Shown here piece by piece: positions 23,747-32,499 of a stretch of 64,000 nt of DNA (within the stretch, counting starts at the first letter, position 1; each line of letters begins with the position of its first letter). Source of the DNA: Rhizobium sp. SEMIA4064 (GTDB taxonomy: Bacteria > Pseudomonadota > Alphaproteobacteria > Rhizobiales > Rhizobiaceae); NCBI RefSeq assembly GCF_003025035.1, contig NZ_PYJN01000018.1, positions 1-64,000 of the forward strand. Direction: 5' to 3'. The notes beneath the pieces are model-generated. The model was not told where the DNA came from and made no database searches. It worked only from the letters and a program-made list of their open reading frames with translations. Both the position numbers and the translations under genes were made by a program.

Positions 23747-23822
23747 TGGTGGGCCCGGAGGGACTCGAACCCCCAACCAAGCGGTTATGAGCCGCCGGCT
23801 CTAACCATTGAGCTACAGGCCC
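23747..23822 (-). tRNA. tRNA-Ile(CAU), the lysidine-modified isoleucine tRNA
   Basis: A 76-base cloverleaf with encoded CCA. The acceptor is GGGCCTG paired with CGGGCCC (one G-U), the D arm is GCTCAATGGTTAGAGC, the anticodon loop CTCATAA carries CAU, and the T arm is GGGGGTTCGAGTCCCTC. The GGCTCATAACCGCTTGGTT core matches ileX-type tRNAs, in which TilS changes C34 to lysidine so that AUA is read. It lacks initiator-tRNA features. Software may label it tRNA-Met. Confidence 0.85.
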
Positions 23823-23986
23823 GGCACGAGTAAAAATGATCGTGCATACAGCACCGGAGCAATGGTTCCCCGGAAGCCGACTTGGCTCTAGCCCAATTCG
23901 TCTTTCCCCACAAGGGACTGCCGCAATACCTTCACAATCAATCCGCAAAAGCGAACCTCAAGGAAACACCAACCAAGGAATGAGCC

Positions 23987-24727
23987 ATGCCCCTGACGAA
24001 AACCAGAGATTTTATTTTTGCCGCTTTTCTCGGCACGACTCTTCTCGTGCCTGCCACCCATAGTTTCGCCGAGGATGCGAGACCGCGCGAGGCGACCATC
24101 ACGGTCACCGGCGAGGGGCATTCCGCAATCGCGCCGGATATGGCCGTTGTCACGCTCTCGGTCGTCAAACAGGCAAAAGCTGCCCAGGACGCGCTCGATC
24201 AGAACAACAAGGCAATGGGCGCGGTGCTGGCGACGCTGAAGGACAGAGGCATTGCGGAGCGCGATCTTCAGACTTCGGGCTTCTCGATCCAGCCGCAATA
24301 TGTCTATCAGAACGATAAGAACGGCCAGTCCCTGCCGCCGACGCTGACCGGCTATCAGGTGATCAACGGGCTGACGGTGCGCGTGCGGGATCTCTCCAAG
24401 CTCGGCGCCCTCCTCGATCAGGCCGTCAATCTCGGCATCAACCAGGGCGGCGATATTCAGTTTACCAACGACAAGCCGGATGCGGCGCTGGAAGAGGCCC
24501 GGAAGAACGCCGTGGCCGATGCGGCGGCGAAAGCAAAAACCTTGACCGATGCGGCGGGCGTCAAGCTCGGCCACGTCCTTGCGATCAACGAGGGCGCCAT
24601 CGTCATGCCGCCGCAGCCACTTATGCGTCAATCCATGGCGATGGCTGCCGAGAAGGCGGTGCCGGTGGCGAGCGGCGAAAACACCTATAACGCCTCGGTC
24701 AGCATCACCTACTCAATCCAGCAATAG
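23987..24727 (+). CDS. SIMPL domain (DUF541) periplasmic protein
   Basis: A 246-residue precursor with a signal peptide ending near HSFAEDARP. The body has EATITVTGEGHSAIAPDMAV, then RDLQTSGFSIQPQYVY, TLTGYQVINGLTVRVRD and KNAVADAAAKAKTLTDAAGV, the standard markers of the SIMPL/DUF541 family. Members (for example E. coli YggE) are periplasmic proteins linked to oxidative-stress tolerance, with no enzymatic role established. It is a single gene followed by a strong terminator. Confidence 0.9.
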   Translation: MPLTKTRDFIFAAFLGTTLLVPATHSFAEDARPREATITVTGEGHSAIAPDMAVVTLSVVKQAKAAQDALDQNNKAMGAVLATLKDRGIAERDLQTSGFSIQPQYVYQNDKNGQSLPPTLTGYQVINGLTVRVRDLSKLGALLDQAVNLGINQGGDIQFTNDKPDAALEEARKNAVADAAAKAKTLTDAAGVKLGHVLAINEGAIVMPPQPLMRQSMAMAAEKAVPVASGENTYNASVSITYSIQQ

Positions 24728-24737
24728 CTTCAAAACA

Positions 24738-24784
24738 AAACCGCCCTTCGCTCAGGTCCTAGGGGACCGAACAAAGGGCGGTTT
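24738..24784 (+). terminator. Rho-independent terminator after the SIMPL gene
   Basis: The arms AAACCGCCCTT and AAGGGCGGTTT pair perfectly around a loop that itself contains GGTCC/GGACC. The second arm ends in TTT. It lies 10 bp after the stop codon. Confidence 0.8.
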
Positions 24785-24856
24785 CATGGCCCCCGCCGAT
24801 AAAAGCGAAAGCGTCAAGCGGTGGTCGTTGGACGCAACTAGGCGTCCGTAGTGATA

Positions 24857-25195
24857 TCAGCGGCCGATCAACGGGCAGCCGCGAACATTGGCGAACATCA
24901 TCGTGTCCGGGCCACGGCGGCCAAAACCATCGACGATGACGCGGCGCGGCGTTACGTCGACCACGCGAGCGCGGTGCAGGCCGTAGCTACGGGCAACATC
25001 CATGGCTTCGCGCGGGTCACAGCCACGGCGCTCGTAGCGCGGCGGCGGGATATCGTAATCCGGCGGTGGCGGCCGGTGCCGGCCCGGGCCGATATAGATG
25101 TCGACGCCCTGGGCGGCAGCATATCCCGTAGTCCCCGACAGCGCGGTAACGGTGATCGCGGCAGCGATCCCCAACTTTGCCAGCAATTGTTTCAT
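24857..25195 (-). CDS. Small secreted protein, Pro-rich
   Basis: A 112-residue precursor. The signal peptide MKQLLAKLGIAAAITVTALS ends near GYAAA-QG. Then a Pro/Arg stretch (GPGRHRPPPPDYDIPPPRY), followed by a compact domain with DPREAMDVARSYGLHRARVV and a final RGCPLIGR. One Cys lies at each end of that domain. Small periplasmic proteins of this layout are common in Rhizobiales. No function is known. The upstream gap holds clustered ATTCAG-type repeats. Confidence 0.75.
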   Translation of the reverse strand: MKQLLAKLGIAAAITVTALSGTTGYAAAQGVDIYIGPGRHRPPPPDYDIPPPRYERRGCDPREAMDVARSYGLHRARVVDVTPRRVIVDGFGRRGPDTMMFANVRGCPLIGR

Positions 25196-25507
25196 TTATC
25201 CTCCATAGAGCAAATGGCTTTCCCTCATGTGCTTGCCGCCGCTCCTGAGGGAATATCTTGGGAGTAACGGCATGATACTGAACAAGTTCAGAATCAACCG
25301 TTCATGCGCTATTCAGGTACAATGAAAGCAAAAGCGAGGCCAGTGGCCGAGTCGCCGCACAGCAGAAAATAACAGCCGCCCTCTTTCATGAGGACGACTC
25401 TCCTAATCTTTGAAACAGCGCTGCGGCTGTCCGCCATCAACCGCGAATCACCCATTCAGATTGCATTCAGCACAAATTACGATCGGCTTACGGGAATTTT
25501 CGCAGCG
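25196..25507. other. Intergenic region with ATTCAG-type repeats
   Basis: 312 bp without a gene. TTCAG elements occur at 25286-25291, 25311-25316, 25454-25459 and 25465-25470; the last two form ATTCAG at an 11-bp spacing. The first two lie in the likely promoter of the small secreted protein at 24857-25195. Confidence 0.45.
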
Positions 25508-25945
25508 TCAGGCAGAAAGATGCAGCACGATTTCGCGTCGGTGCGGACGGTCGCGATGCTCGAAAAGATAGATGCCCTGCCATGTGCCAAGCGCCAGACG
25601 ACCGCGCGTCACAGGGATGCCGACCGACACCTGCGTCAGCGCCGTCTTGATATGCGCCGGCATATCGTCGGGCCCTTCCGTCGTATGTACGATCCACCGC
25701 ATTGAAGGGTCGGAAGACGGCGGCACGAGCCGGCGGAAGAAAGCATTGAGATCTGTCTGCACGTCAGGATCGGCATTCTCCTGAATAAGGAGGGAACAGG
25801 AGGTGTGACGGACGAAGACGGTCAACAGACCGTCACTGGATGCCGAGCCTGCCGAAGTTGCCGCGCGGACGAATTCCGCCGCCTGGCCCGTGAACTCGTA
25901 AAGTCCCTGGCCATGGGTCGACAGGGTGATGACGGTCTGCGGCAT
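25508..25945 (-). CDS. yjbQ: YjbQ family protein (UPF0047)
   Basis: A 145-residue protein from the ATG at 25945 (GGAG ribosome site). The conserved core is present: GLLTVFVRHTSCSLLIQENA, then RWIVHTTEGPDDMPAHIKTA and LALGTWQGIYLFEHRDRPHR. The family is small, cytoplasmic and trimeric, with weak thiamine-phosphate synthase activity reported; the physiological role is uncertain. Length is normal. Confidence 0.92.
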   Translation of the reverse strand: MPQTVITLSTHGQGLYEFTGQAAEFVRAATSAGSASSDGLLTVFVRHTSCSLLIQENADPDVQTDLNAFFRRLVPPSSDPSMRWIVHTTEGPDDMPAHIKTALTQVSVGIPVTRGRLALGTWQGIYLFEHRDRPHRREIVLHLSA

Positions 25946-26032
25946 GGCATCTCCGGTAGTGATCGCAGCGATGCGCTTGAGGTCGGCCGCAGCGGTCGGA
26001 AAGTCAAGCCCGGCCGCCGGGATCAAGAGAGA

Positions 26033-26386
26033 TTAGAGCTGCAGAAAAATATCGAAGCCGCCATAGATCATGCGCTTGCCATCAAAAGGCATATTCGCCA
26101 TCTCATCCCTCAGCCGCGGATCGGCTATGACCTTTTCCATCACAGTGTCGCGATGCTGGCGAGATTCATAGGTGATCCAGGAAAAGATCACGATCTCGTC
26201 TTCCTTGGCCATAACGGAACGGGGAAAGGATGTCAGCTCGCCATAGGGCACGTCGTCCCCAACGGACTCCACGTAGCTCAGCGCTCCGTATTCCTTCCAG
26301 ACATCGCCGGACTTCCGCGCCAATGTCTTGTAGAGCTCGATCTTGTCTTTCGGAACGGCGATAACAAACCCATCCACATAGGGCAT
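26033..26386 (-). CDS. DUF1428 family protein
   Basis: A 117-residue protein. MPYVDGFVIAVPKDKIELYK, then ARKSGDVWKEYGALSYVESV, IVIFSWITYESRQHRDTVME and PFDGKRMIYGGFDIF are the standard DUF1428 signature (E. coli YbaA-like). It is a small dimeric ferredoxin-like alpha/beta barrel of unknown function. The gene is separated from yjbQ by 87 bp on the same strand. Confidence 0.9.
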   Translation of the reverse strand: MPYVDGFVIAVPKDKIELYKTLARKSGDVWKEYGALSYVESVGDDVPYGELTSFPRSVMAKEDEIVIFSWITYESRQHRDTVMEKVIADPRLRDEMANMPFDGKRMIYGGFDIFLQL

Positions 26387-26564
26387 GGCAATCTCCTCTG
26401 TTCTGTTTCCACCCCCAAAGACGATTGACTATAGCGCGATCCGACATGGGATGCACTTTCCCATTGCAATTACTCGGATATCGCTTGCCTTATGAGCCCG
26501 TTACGGTCGTTCTCCCTGCGGATAAGCTTGGCATTGAAGTTTCATCAATAACGAGAGGATGGTC

Positions 26565-26957
26565 ATGACGATCGAATTCAGGATCGATCCCTATCCTGAC
26601 AACAACGCACTCAACGCCTTGTGGGCGACGGCTTGGAACGAAGTCGCCGTGCGCGATTTCTCATCGGTTCTGTCGAGAAGCCTCGCCCATATGGGCGCTT
26701 TCGACGGAGCGCGCCTGGTAGGATTCGTCAACGTAGCCTCAGATGGTGGCATACACGCCTTTATCCTCGACACCTGCGTCGCCCCGGAATTCCGTCGACA
26801 GGGAATAGCGACCAGGCTTGTCGAAATGGCAACGAATGTTGCGCGCGAACGCGGCGCGGAATGGCTACATGTCGATTTCGAACCGCATCTCACCGACCTC
26901 TATCGGAGGCTGGGCTTTGCAGCGACGGAGGCCGGCTTGATCAGGCTACGCGATTGA
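26565..26957 (+). CDS. GNAT family N-acetyltransferase
   Basis: A 130-residue protein from the ATG at 26565, six bases after AGAGG; an ATG at 26559 touches that site. Motif A is LDTCVAPEFRRQGIATRLVE, with the acetyl-CoA loop RRQGIA. The C-terminal LYRRLGFAATEAGLIRL is the usual GNAT ending. The substrate is not evident. It is convergent with the LysR gene that follows. Confidence 0.88.
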   Translation: MTIEFRIDPYPDNNALNALWATAWNEVAVRDFSSVLSRSLAHMGAFDGARLVGFVNVASDGGIHAFILDTCVAPEFRRQGIATRLVEMATNVARERGAEWLHVDFEPHLTDLYRRLGFAATEAGLIRLRD

Positions 26958-26970
26958 CGGCGATCGCCTT

Positions 26971-27897
26971 TCAAGCAATTGCGTTGACCTGCGATGTCAA
27001 CCACGTACGGAACAATGCCGCCGATGGATTTTGCAAGGCGTTCGGCGGGTACAGCAGGTTGTAGCTGACGGCTGCCGGCTGAACCTCCACGAAACAACGC
27101 ACCAACTGCCCCTCCGCAATGTCCTTCGCGACAAGAGAACTGCGAACCAGCGCAAAGCCAAGGCCGTCTCGGCATGCTCCAAGCATATCGGCAAAGGATT
27201 CGAAGAGAGGTCCATTCTCGACCGCCTGGCCGATATCAAAATCGGCCATTCCGCCCGCAACATCATGATCAAGCACTTGTTCGTACCAGCGTTGCCAATC
27301 GAGCACCGTATGTCGCATGCCGGTGTAACGCAGCAGGGGCGCGGCTTTTATGGCGTAGCGCTTCGGCAGCCGCTCGGACAGTGTTGGCGAGCTGACGACA
27401 AACTCCTCATCCATCAGCAATTCATCGAGAACGAGACCGGCTTCGGCTCGCCCGAGCCAGATCGCAAGATCGACGCCATTAGGCCCGAAATCGGGCCGCT
27501 GGTAGCCGACGACCATCTTCAGCTCGATGTCGGGATAGCGCTGGCAGAAATCGCCGAGCCGCGAAGCGAGCCACTGACTGGAAAATTCCGGCGTTACCGA
27601 CAGCGTCAGGGTGCGAACCGACACGCTCGCCCGCGCCTGATACAGCGCTGTCTCCAATTGAGAGATCGTGTCGACGATTGCCGGATGAAGACGCGCACCC
27701 AGCGGCGTCAACCTTGCGCCTGAGCGTCCTCGATCGAAAAGCTTACCGCCGATCCAGCCTTCGAGCTGTGAAAGCTGATGGCTGACCGCAGTCTGCGTCA
27801 GTCCCATGCGTTCGGCCGCACGACCAAAGCCGCCGGTTTCGACGATGGCGCAAAATGTCTGCAACACGGCCAACGGCGGAAGCGGTCTTTTTCCCAT
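26971..27897 (-). CDS. LysR-family transcriptional regulator (GcvA-like)
   Basis: A 308-residue protein. The N-terminal winged helix is AVLQTFCAIVETGGFGRAAE followed by RMGLTQTAVSHQLSQLEGWI. The effector domain is a periplasmic-binding-like fold. The opening MGKRPLPPLAVLQTF and the overall pattern place it in the GcvA/AmpR-like branch. It is divergent from a DUF1127-type small gene, whose promoter region (27,898-27,993) would be the natural target. Confidence 0.9.
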   Translation of the reverse strand: MGKRPLPPLAVLQTFCAIVETGGFGRAAERMGLTQTAVSHQLSQLEGWIGGKLFDRGRSGARLTPLGARLHPAIVDTISQLETALYQARASVSVRTLTLSVTPEFSSQWLASRLGDFCQRYPDIELKMVVGYQRPDFGPNGVDLAIWLGRAEAGLVLDELLMDEEFVVSSPTLSERLPKRYAIKAAPLLRYTGMRHTVLDWQRWYEQVLDHDVAGGMADFDIGQAVENGPLFESFADMLGACRDGLGFALVRSSLVAKDIAEGQLVRCFVEVQPAAVSYNLLYPPNALQNPSAALFRTWLTSQVNAIA

Positions 27898-27993
27898 GAA
27901 AATCCTTCATGCTTGATCGACGAAGGCTTCATTATACATCGCAAATACGTAGGCGCATTCCTCTATGTCATAAGAACATGGAGCTTATAATAG

Positions 27994-28179
27994 ATGAGAA
28001 ACATTCATATATTCACTCCGATGCGTCGCGCCCAAAAGTGGCTCGGCCGAATGCTCCGGGCATTTGCTTCTGTGCGAAAGCAGCTCGCCGACAAGGAGGC
28101 CGGACGCCAAAGTATCCTGTCAATCAGTGCCCACCTTCAGCGAGATGCCGGGCTGGATAAAATCCCGGACGATCCATGA
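27994..28179 (+). CDS. Small DUF1127-like protein
   Basis: A 61-residue basic protein. The segment KWLGRMLRAFASVRKQLADK and the closing SISAHLQRDAGLDKI match the W-x-x-R...L-x-x-I-x-x-H-x-x-R-D-x-G-L pattern of DUF1127 proteins. These are small Arg-rich proteins common in Rhizobiales and implicated in RNA turnover and phosphate or carbon metabolism. The ATG at 27994 or 28021 could be the start. Confidence 0.65.
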   Translation: MRNIHIFTPMRRAQKWLGRMLRAFASVRKQLADKEAGRQSILSISAHLQRDAGLDKIPDDP

Positions 28180-28190
28180 GCGAAGCCGCC

Positions 28191-29420
28191 TCACCCCTTG
28201 AGTGTCTTCACCTTGGTCAAATCGGGAAAAATCCGCATCCAGAGCAGTACGACCGCGATTGTGCCGATGCCGCCGACGATACCGGTAAGAACCGGGCCGA
28301 GCGCGCTGGCGAGCATGCCGGATTCAAATTCGCCGAGTTGGTTGGACGTGCCGATGAACAGGGAATTCACGGCATTGACGCGGCCGCGCATATTGTCCGG
28401 CGTCAGGAGCTGCACCAGCGAACTGCGCACGACGACGCTGACCGTATCCGACGCGCCGACGATAAGCAGCGCTGCGACGGAAAGGATGATGTTGGTCGAA
28501 AGCGCGAAGACGACGGTGGCAACGCCAAAAACGAAAACTGCGAGCAGCATTTTCTTGCCAGCATCCGTCTGCAGAGGCCGACGCGCCAGCCAGATCGACA
28601 TGACCAAAGCACCGATTGCAGGTGCGGCACGCAGAAGTCCGAGCCCCCATGGTCCGGCATGCAGGATATCCCGCGCGAACATCGGCAATAGCGCCGTGGC
28701 GCCGCCGAGCAGCACGGCGAAAAGATCGAGCGAGATCGTGCCCATCATTACCGGCCTACTCCGGATAAAGGAGACGCCGGCAAAGACCGAACTCAATGTC
28801 ACGGGCTCGCGTGACGACGGCTGCTTTCGTTCGACGCGGATCGAAATGACATTGAGGCTCGCGATGACATACAGCACGGCGGATACCGCGAAAGGCGCGA
28901 TCGGACTGACGCCATAGAGCAGGCCACCGAGCGATGGACCGATGATGAAGGCGGTCTGCATCATCGACGTGGAGGTCGCGATCGCCATCTGTAACATCAA
29001 TGGCGGCACGATATTGGGCAACAGAGCGGCCATGGTAGGGCGTTCGAAGGCGGTGGCGGCGCCCATGACGGCGACTGCAGCGAGGATGCCAGCCGGGCCG
29101 ATCCAATGCTGCCAGACGGCGACGGCAAGCACCAGCGCGGTCAAGGCTTCGACCAACTGGCAGACCAGGCCGATGCGCCGGCGGTCGAACCGGTCGGCAA
29201 CATGACCGACGATGAAGGTCAGGATGACCATCGGCAAAAATTGGCAGAAGCCGACCAGGCCAAGGAAGAAGGCGCTATGCGTCTGATCGTAGATCATCCA
29301 ACCCATGGCGACCGTGACCGACTGGAAACCGATCGAGGAAAAGACGCGAGAGGCAGCGAAGGAACGATATCCGGGATGGCCGAGCACGCTTGCCCGGTCT
29401 TGGCTTTGCAGGGTGTCCAT
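28191..29420 (-). CDS. MFS transporter (EntS/MFS_3-like exporter)
   Basis: A 409-residue protein from the ATG at 29420 (MDTLQSQDRAS); a longer frame to 29471 lacks coding character. About 12 membrane helices are visible. The MFS loop motif is GHVADRFDRRRIGL between helices 2 and 3, and the PDNMRGRVNAVNSLFIGTSN stretch is typical of the MFS_3 group of drug/siderophore exporters. It ends within 15 bp of the convergent DUF1127-like gene. Confidence 0.88.
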   Translation of the reverse strand: MDTLQSQDRASVLGHPGYRSFAASRVFSSIGFQSVTVAMGWMIYDQTHSAFFLGLVGFCQFLPMVILTFIVGHVADRFDRRRIGLVCQLVEALTALVLAVAVWQHWIGPAGILAAVAVMGAATAFERPTMAALLPNIVPPLMLQMAIATSTSMMQTAFIIGPSLGGLLYGVSPIAPFAVSAVLYVIASLNVISIRVERKQPSSREPVTLSSVFAGVSFIRSRPVMMGTISLDLFAVLLGGATALLPMFARDILHAGPWGLGLLRAAPAIGALVMSIWLARRPLQTDAGKKMLLAVFVFGVATVVFALSTNIILSVAALLIVGASDTVSVVVRSSLVQLLTPDNMRGRVNAVNSLFIGTSNQLGEFESGMLASALGPVLTGIVGGIGTIAVVLLWMRIFPDLTKVKTLKG

Positions 29421-29569
29421 ATGTCTTTCTTCAGCTCCGGACGCCGCGCCCAGAGCAAGATTTATGAGCAATATGAAATATCTATTGGGTTCCCCTGCTC
29501 TGCCCGAATGCCGCGCTTGTCAACCGCATTTTTGTTTCTGATCGGCCATTTGCCGGCAAATACTAAGAT

Positions 29570-30262
29570 CTACAGATCAAATCGTGGTGAAGAGCAACTG
29601 AGCACCTTTGTCCTGGCTTGGACCGACCACACGGCGGCGAGTTCTGCCGCAAGGGTCGCGATCAATTTCGGCACATCACTGCTGGCCGCCTCGTGCATAG
29701 CCTCGGCGACGATCAGCACGGATCGCGTATCCTCGCGAACGGCGGAAAGACCGCTTTGACGGTTGGTCCAGCGCCGCGCATGCGCCTGACCGGCACCATC
29801 GGCAAAGATCACCTCGCGCAGCTCTGGATGCTCTGTTTCGCCGGCGAAGGTCAGATAGGTCTCTCTGCCCGTCGCGTGCCTGACTTCGAGATCGCCGGAA
29901 ATTTTCGCAAGATCGAAGACGGCAATGGGAATGGCGAAAGCGATCGAGATGGCGTTGCAGAGATCGACGAGCGGATGCAACTGCGGCAGCGATTTTTCCT
30001 GGCGGAATCGCCTGAGCAAAGCCTCGGAAGCACAGCGATATTGCGTCGGCTTCAGCCCCATTTTCGAGAAGGTGCGCCGCCAGGCTTGGATCTCCGGCAT
30101 CTCACCTTCCGGACTGCCCGCCAGCCGTTCCTCGGCGATCGCATGGAACGTCGCGAGACGATCGGTGACGCCCACATTCGCGGTGACTCCTTCCACGAAG
30201 AGTGCGCCGGCGACCAGATCGGGGAATTCGTTCCACATCTCATTCGAATGGTGGAAATACAT
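29570..30262 (-). CDS. B3/4 (tRNA-binding/editing-like) domain protein
   Basis: A 230-residue stand-alone B3/B4 domain, as found in the beta subunit of phenylalanyl-tRNA synthetase. Markers are AWRRTFSKMGLKPTQYRCAS, LPQLHPLVDLCNAISIAFAI, and RRWTNRQSGLSAVREDTRSV. Stand-alone copies may edit mischarged tRNA or act on D-aminoacyl or related substrates; the role is not settled. It lies between an MFS gene and an AraC regulator, on the same strand. Confidence 0.85.
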   Translation of the reverse strand: MYFHHSNEMWNEFPDLVAGALFVEGVTANVGVTDRLATFHAIAEERLAGSPEGEMPEIQAWRRTFSKMGLKPTQYRCASEALLRRFRQEKSLPQLHPLVDLCNAISIAFAIPIAVFDLAKISGDLEVRHATGRETYLTFAGETEHPELREVIFADGAGQAHARRWTNRQSGLSAVREDTRSVLIVAEAMHEAASSDVPKLIATLAAELAAVWSVQARTKVLSCSSPRFDL

Positions 30263-30345
30263 GGCTTTTCCTTCTGCGGTTCTGATTTGGAGCAGAAGAA
30301 AAACCCGAAGCCGGCGGCCGGTCTTGAACGAAATTGCAGATGCCT

Positions 30346-31155
30346 TCAGCGCTTCGTGTCGGCGTAGATGCGTGGCGAGACGCCGAAATTGCGCACGAAG
30401 ATCCGAGTCATATGGCTTTGATCGGCAAATCCGCTGGCAAAAGCCGCTTCCGCCAGGGGCATGCCAGCGGCGATCAGCCCCCGTGCCCGAAGGATGCGAC
30501 GCTGAAGCAGGTAGGCGTGCGGTGTCAGCCCCGTTGCCTTGGCAAAACCGCGCAGGAGCTGGAAACGGCTGAGCCCGCTTGCCTCGGCGAGATCGGCCAG
30601 CGTCACCGATGCTGCCGGATCGTCATCGATGAGATCGCGGGCACGCCTGATTGCGGCGGGAACATTGGTACCCTCATCCGCTTGCCGCTGTTCGCGCATC
30701 ACGTCCGCGACAATCGATAACAACAGTCCATCTCGCCGCAACGCAGCTTCCGGGCCATCCTGGCCGGTCACCGTCGAAAACAGTGCTTTGAACCGCACCG
30801 CAGCTTGTCCGTTTCGAAGGACGGGAGAAGGAAACTCCCCCTCGCCGCTGCCCCCTTCGCCGATATCGCCCAGAAGATCTCCCACCAGCCGCGGATCGAA
30901 ATAGAGCATCGACCACGCTCGGCTCTCCCCAACCGGCATGCCGTCATGCACCTCGTTCGGATTGAGAGTGATGATGTCGCCGGCTTCAGCCCGTACCACG
31001 CCACGCCCGCTCAGCGACACCTGCGCGCCGCGCTCGATGACGCCGATGCCGAACTGATCATGCGTATGCTTGGGAAAGCTATGTCCGGTCTCCGCCGCCA
31101 CGGCTTCAACACCAGCAACGGAAGAGCGAAGCATCCTGAACTGGCTGGACCTCAT
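30346..31155 (-). CDS. AraC-family transcriptional regulator
   Basis: A 269-residue protein from the ATG at 31155, which overlaps the stop of the GST gene as ATGA. The N-terminal cupin part has GHSFPKHTHDQFGIGVIERG and DIITLNPNEVHDGMP. The C-terminal part holds two helix-turn-helix units: ADLAEASGLSRFQLLRGFAK and LAEAAFASGFADQSHMTRIF, ending FGVSPRIYADTKR. Coupled to the glutathione S-transferase gene, which it may regulate. Confidence 0.9.
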   Translation of the reverse strand: MRSSQFRMLRSSVAGVEAVAAETGHSFPKHTHDQFGIGVIERGAQVSLSGRGVVRAEAGDIITLNPNEVHDGMPVGESRAWSMLYFDPRLVGDLLGDIGEGGSGEGEFPSPVLRNGQAAVRFKALFSTVTGQDGPEAALRRDGLLLSIVADVMREQRQADEGTNVPAAIRRARDLIDDDPAASVTLADLAEASGLSRFQLLRGFAKATGLTPHAYLLQRRILRARGLIAAGMPLAEAAFASGFADQSHMTRIFVRNFGVSPRIYADTKR

Positions 31156-31808
31156 GCGCGCCGCCCGCCCGGCTTGCTGAAACCCGTCATCCCAACACTC
31201 GGCCGGGCAACGATACACGACCACCATGCCGCCAGCTTCGGATGATGCTCGATCATTTCCCGCCCCTCCGGCGCCATGAGAAAATAGTCGAACATTGGTG
31301 CCACATAGAGATCGGCAAGCGTCAACTCCGGGCCGCACAACCAGGGACCGTCGCCGATCAGATCGGAAAGAGCGGCAAGGCCGATGGCAGCTTTGGCAAG
31401 GCTCGCCGCAATCCGCTCTTCATCGGCGGCGATGCCCTTTGCCGGCTTCGAGACCCGTTCCACGCAAACGCCCCAGACCAGATGAGGATAGAGATATCCG
31501 TCGGCAATGCTGACGATCTGGTTCATCCGTGCCCGCTGACGAGGCGCAACAGGCTGAAGGCGCGGCCCATCGAATGCCTCATCGACATAGCGTGTGATCG
31601 CAGCCGTTTCATAGAGCCGAAAATCACCGTGCTCGAAGGCCGGAATGCGGCCGAATGGATGCCGCTCCAGATAGGATGCCGACGGCCCGCCCTCAGCGAA
31701 AATGTCGATCGGCACCCTCTCGTGCTCGACGCCTTTCTCGAGAAGCGCAAGCCGCGCAATTCGCACGTAGACGCTATAGTCTGCGCCAAAGAGGCAGGGC
31801 TTTTCCAT
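31152..31808 (-). CDS. Glutathione S-transferase family protein
   Basis: A 218-residue protein. The thioredoxin-fold N-terminus is LFGADYSVYVRIARLALLEK, then PFGRIPAFEHGDFRLYETAA, with the cis-Pro and Glu-Thr that bind glutathione. The C-terminal domain has GPWLCGPELTLADLYVAPMF, the N-capping box. The substrate is unknown. It is first in a two-gene operon with the AraC regulator. Confidence 0.9.
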   Translation of the reverse strand: MEKPCLFGADYSVYVRIARLALLEKGVEHERVPIDIFAEGGPSASYLERHPFGRIPAFEHGDFRLYETAAITRYVDEAFDGPRLQPVAPRQRARMNQIVSIADGYLYPHLVWGVCVERVSKPAKGIAADEERIAASLAKAAIGLAALSDLIGDGPWLCGPELTLADLYVAPMFDYFLMAPEGREMIEHHPKLAAWWSCIVARPSVGMTGFSKPGGRRA

Positions 31809-31895
31809 GTCTCAACGCCATTCTGTTCATCCGCCGACATCTTTTCGAAGTCGGCCGCTGCGGTCAATGGCGACACGGCTGGCCACATCTTCCAT

Positions 31896-31925
31896 ATACC
31901 CGGTCAGCCGCCGCTGACCGGGTTT
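31896..31925 (-). terminator. Hairpin after the GYD gene
   Basis: ACCCGGTCAGC and GCTGACCGGGT pair perfectly (11 bp) around a 4-base loop, 27 bp past the GYD gene stop. It is followed on the minus strand by only a weak T run (TATATGG), so it may be a terminator or an mRNA-stabilising hairpin. Confidence 0.6.
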
Positions 31926-31951
31926 CAACAGTGACAAAATCGCCCCCAACA

Positions 31952-32245
31952 CTATCCCAAGGACGCCATGATTTCGCGATAAGCGGCCTCGGGAAAAGCC
32001 TTCAGCGTGCGCGAGCGCACGTTGCCGCCCATCCCAAGCGTCAAGGCGAAGCGCGCCATCACCGCGTCATCGGGCGCCTCGCAGACGGCGACCATGTCGT
32101 GATCGCCCATGGTCAGGAAAAATTGCTTAAACGAACCGCCCATATCCTGGAGCTGCTTCTTGGCAGCATCCAGCCGCCGCGGCGATTCCTTTACGCTACG
32201 CACTCCTTGGTCGGTCCAATTGAGCAGAACGATATAAGTGGTCAT
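31952..32245 (-). CDS. GYD domain protein
   Basis: A 97-residue protein from the ATG at 32245 (MTTYIVLLNWTDQGVRSVKE). The family signature is in FLTMGDHDMVAVCEAPDDAV, where Gly-Asp-His-Asp replaces the usual G-x-Y/H-D. It is a small ferredoxin-like fold of unknown function, common as single genes in proteobacteria. Length is normal. Confidence 0.88.
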   Translation of the reverse strand: MTTYIVLLNWTDQGVRSVKESPRRLDAAKKQLQDMGGSFKQFFLTMGDHDMVAVCEAPDDAVMARFALTLGMGGNVRSRTLKAFPEAAYREIMASLG

Positions 32246-32499
32246 CCCACACCTCCTCCGCTGCGTCGCGCATCCATTGAGACGAGCAGGCAGATGACGC
32301 AGTAACGGTTTGATCCACGCGTAAGCCCTGGAAAAACCATCCCAGTTTTCGGAATTACGCGCCGCCACCCCGGCGTTTCGGGCCCCGTCCCGTCAATACA
32401 GGTCGCGCTTAACAACCATAGGCTTGTCACCTCATGGCGACAATAAACCTAATCCCCACTCATTCGGGTGACGCGCGATGGGATCGCAGGCGAGCCACA

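Noticed and set aside
23747..23822. tRNA as prophage attachment site
   Set aside because: There is no integrase gene nearby and no repeated tRNA segment was seen within the window. The left prophage end is not available for comparison.
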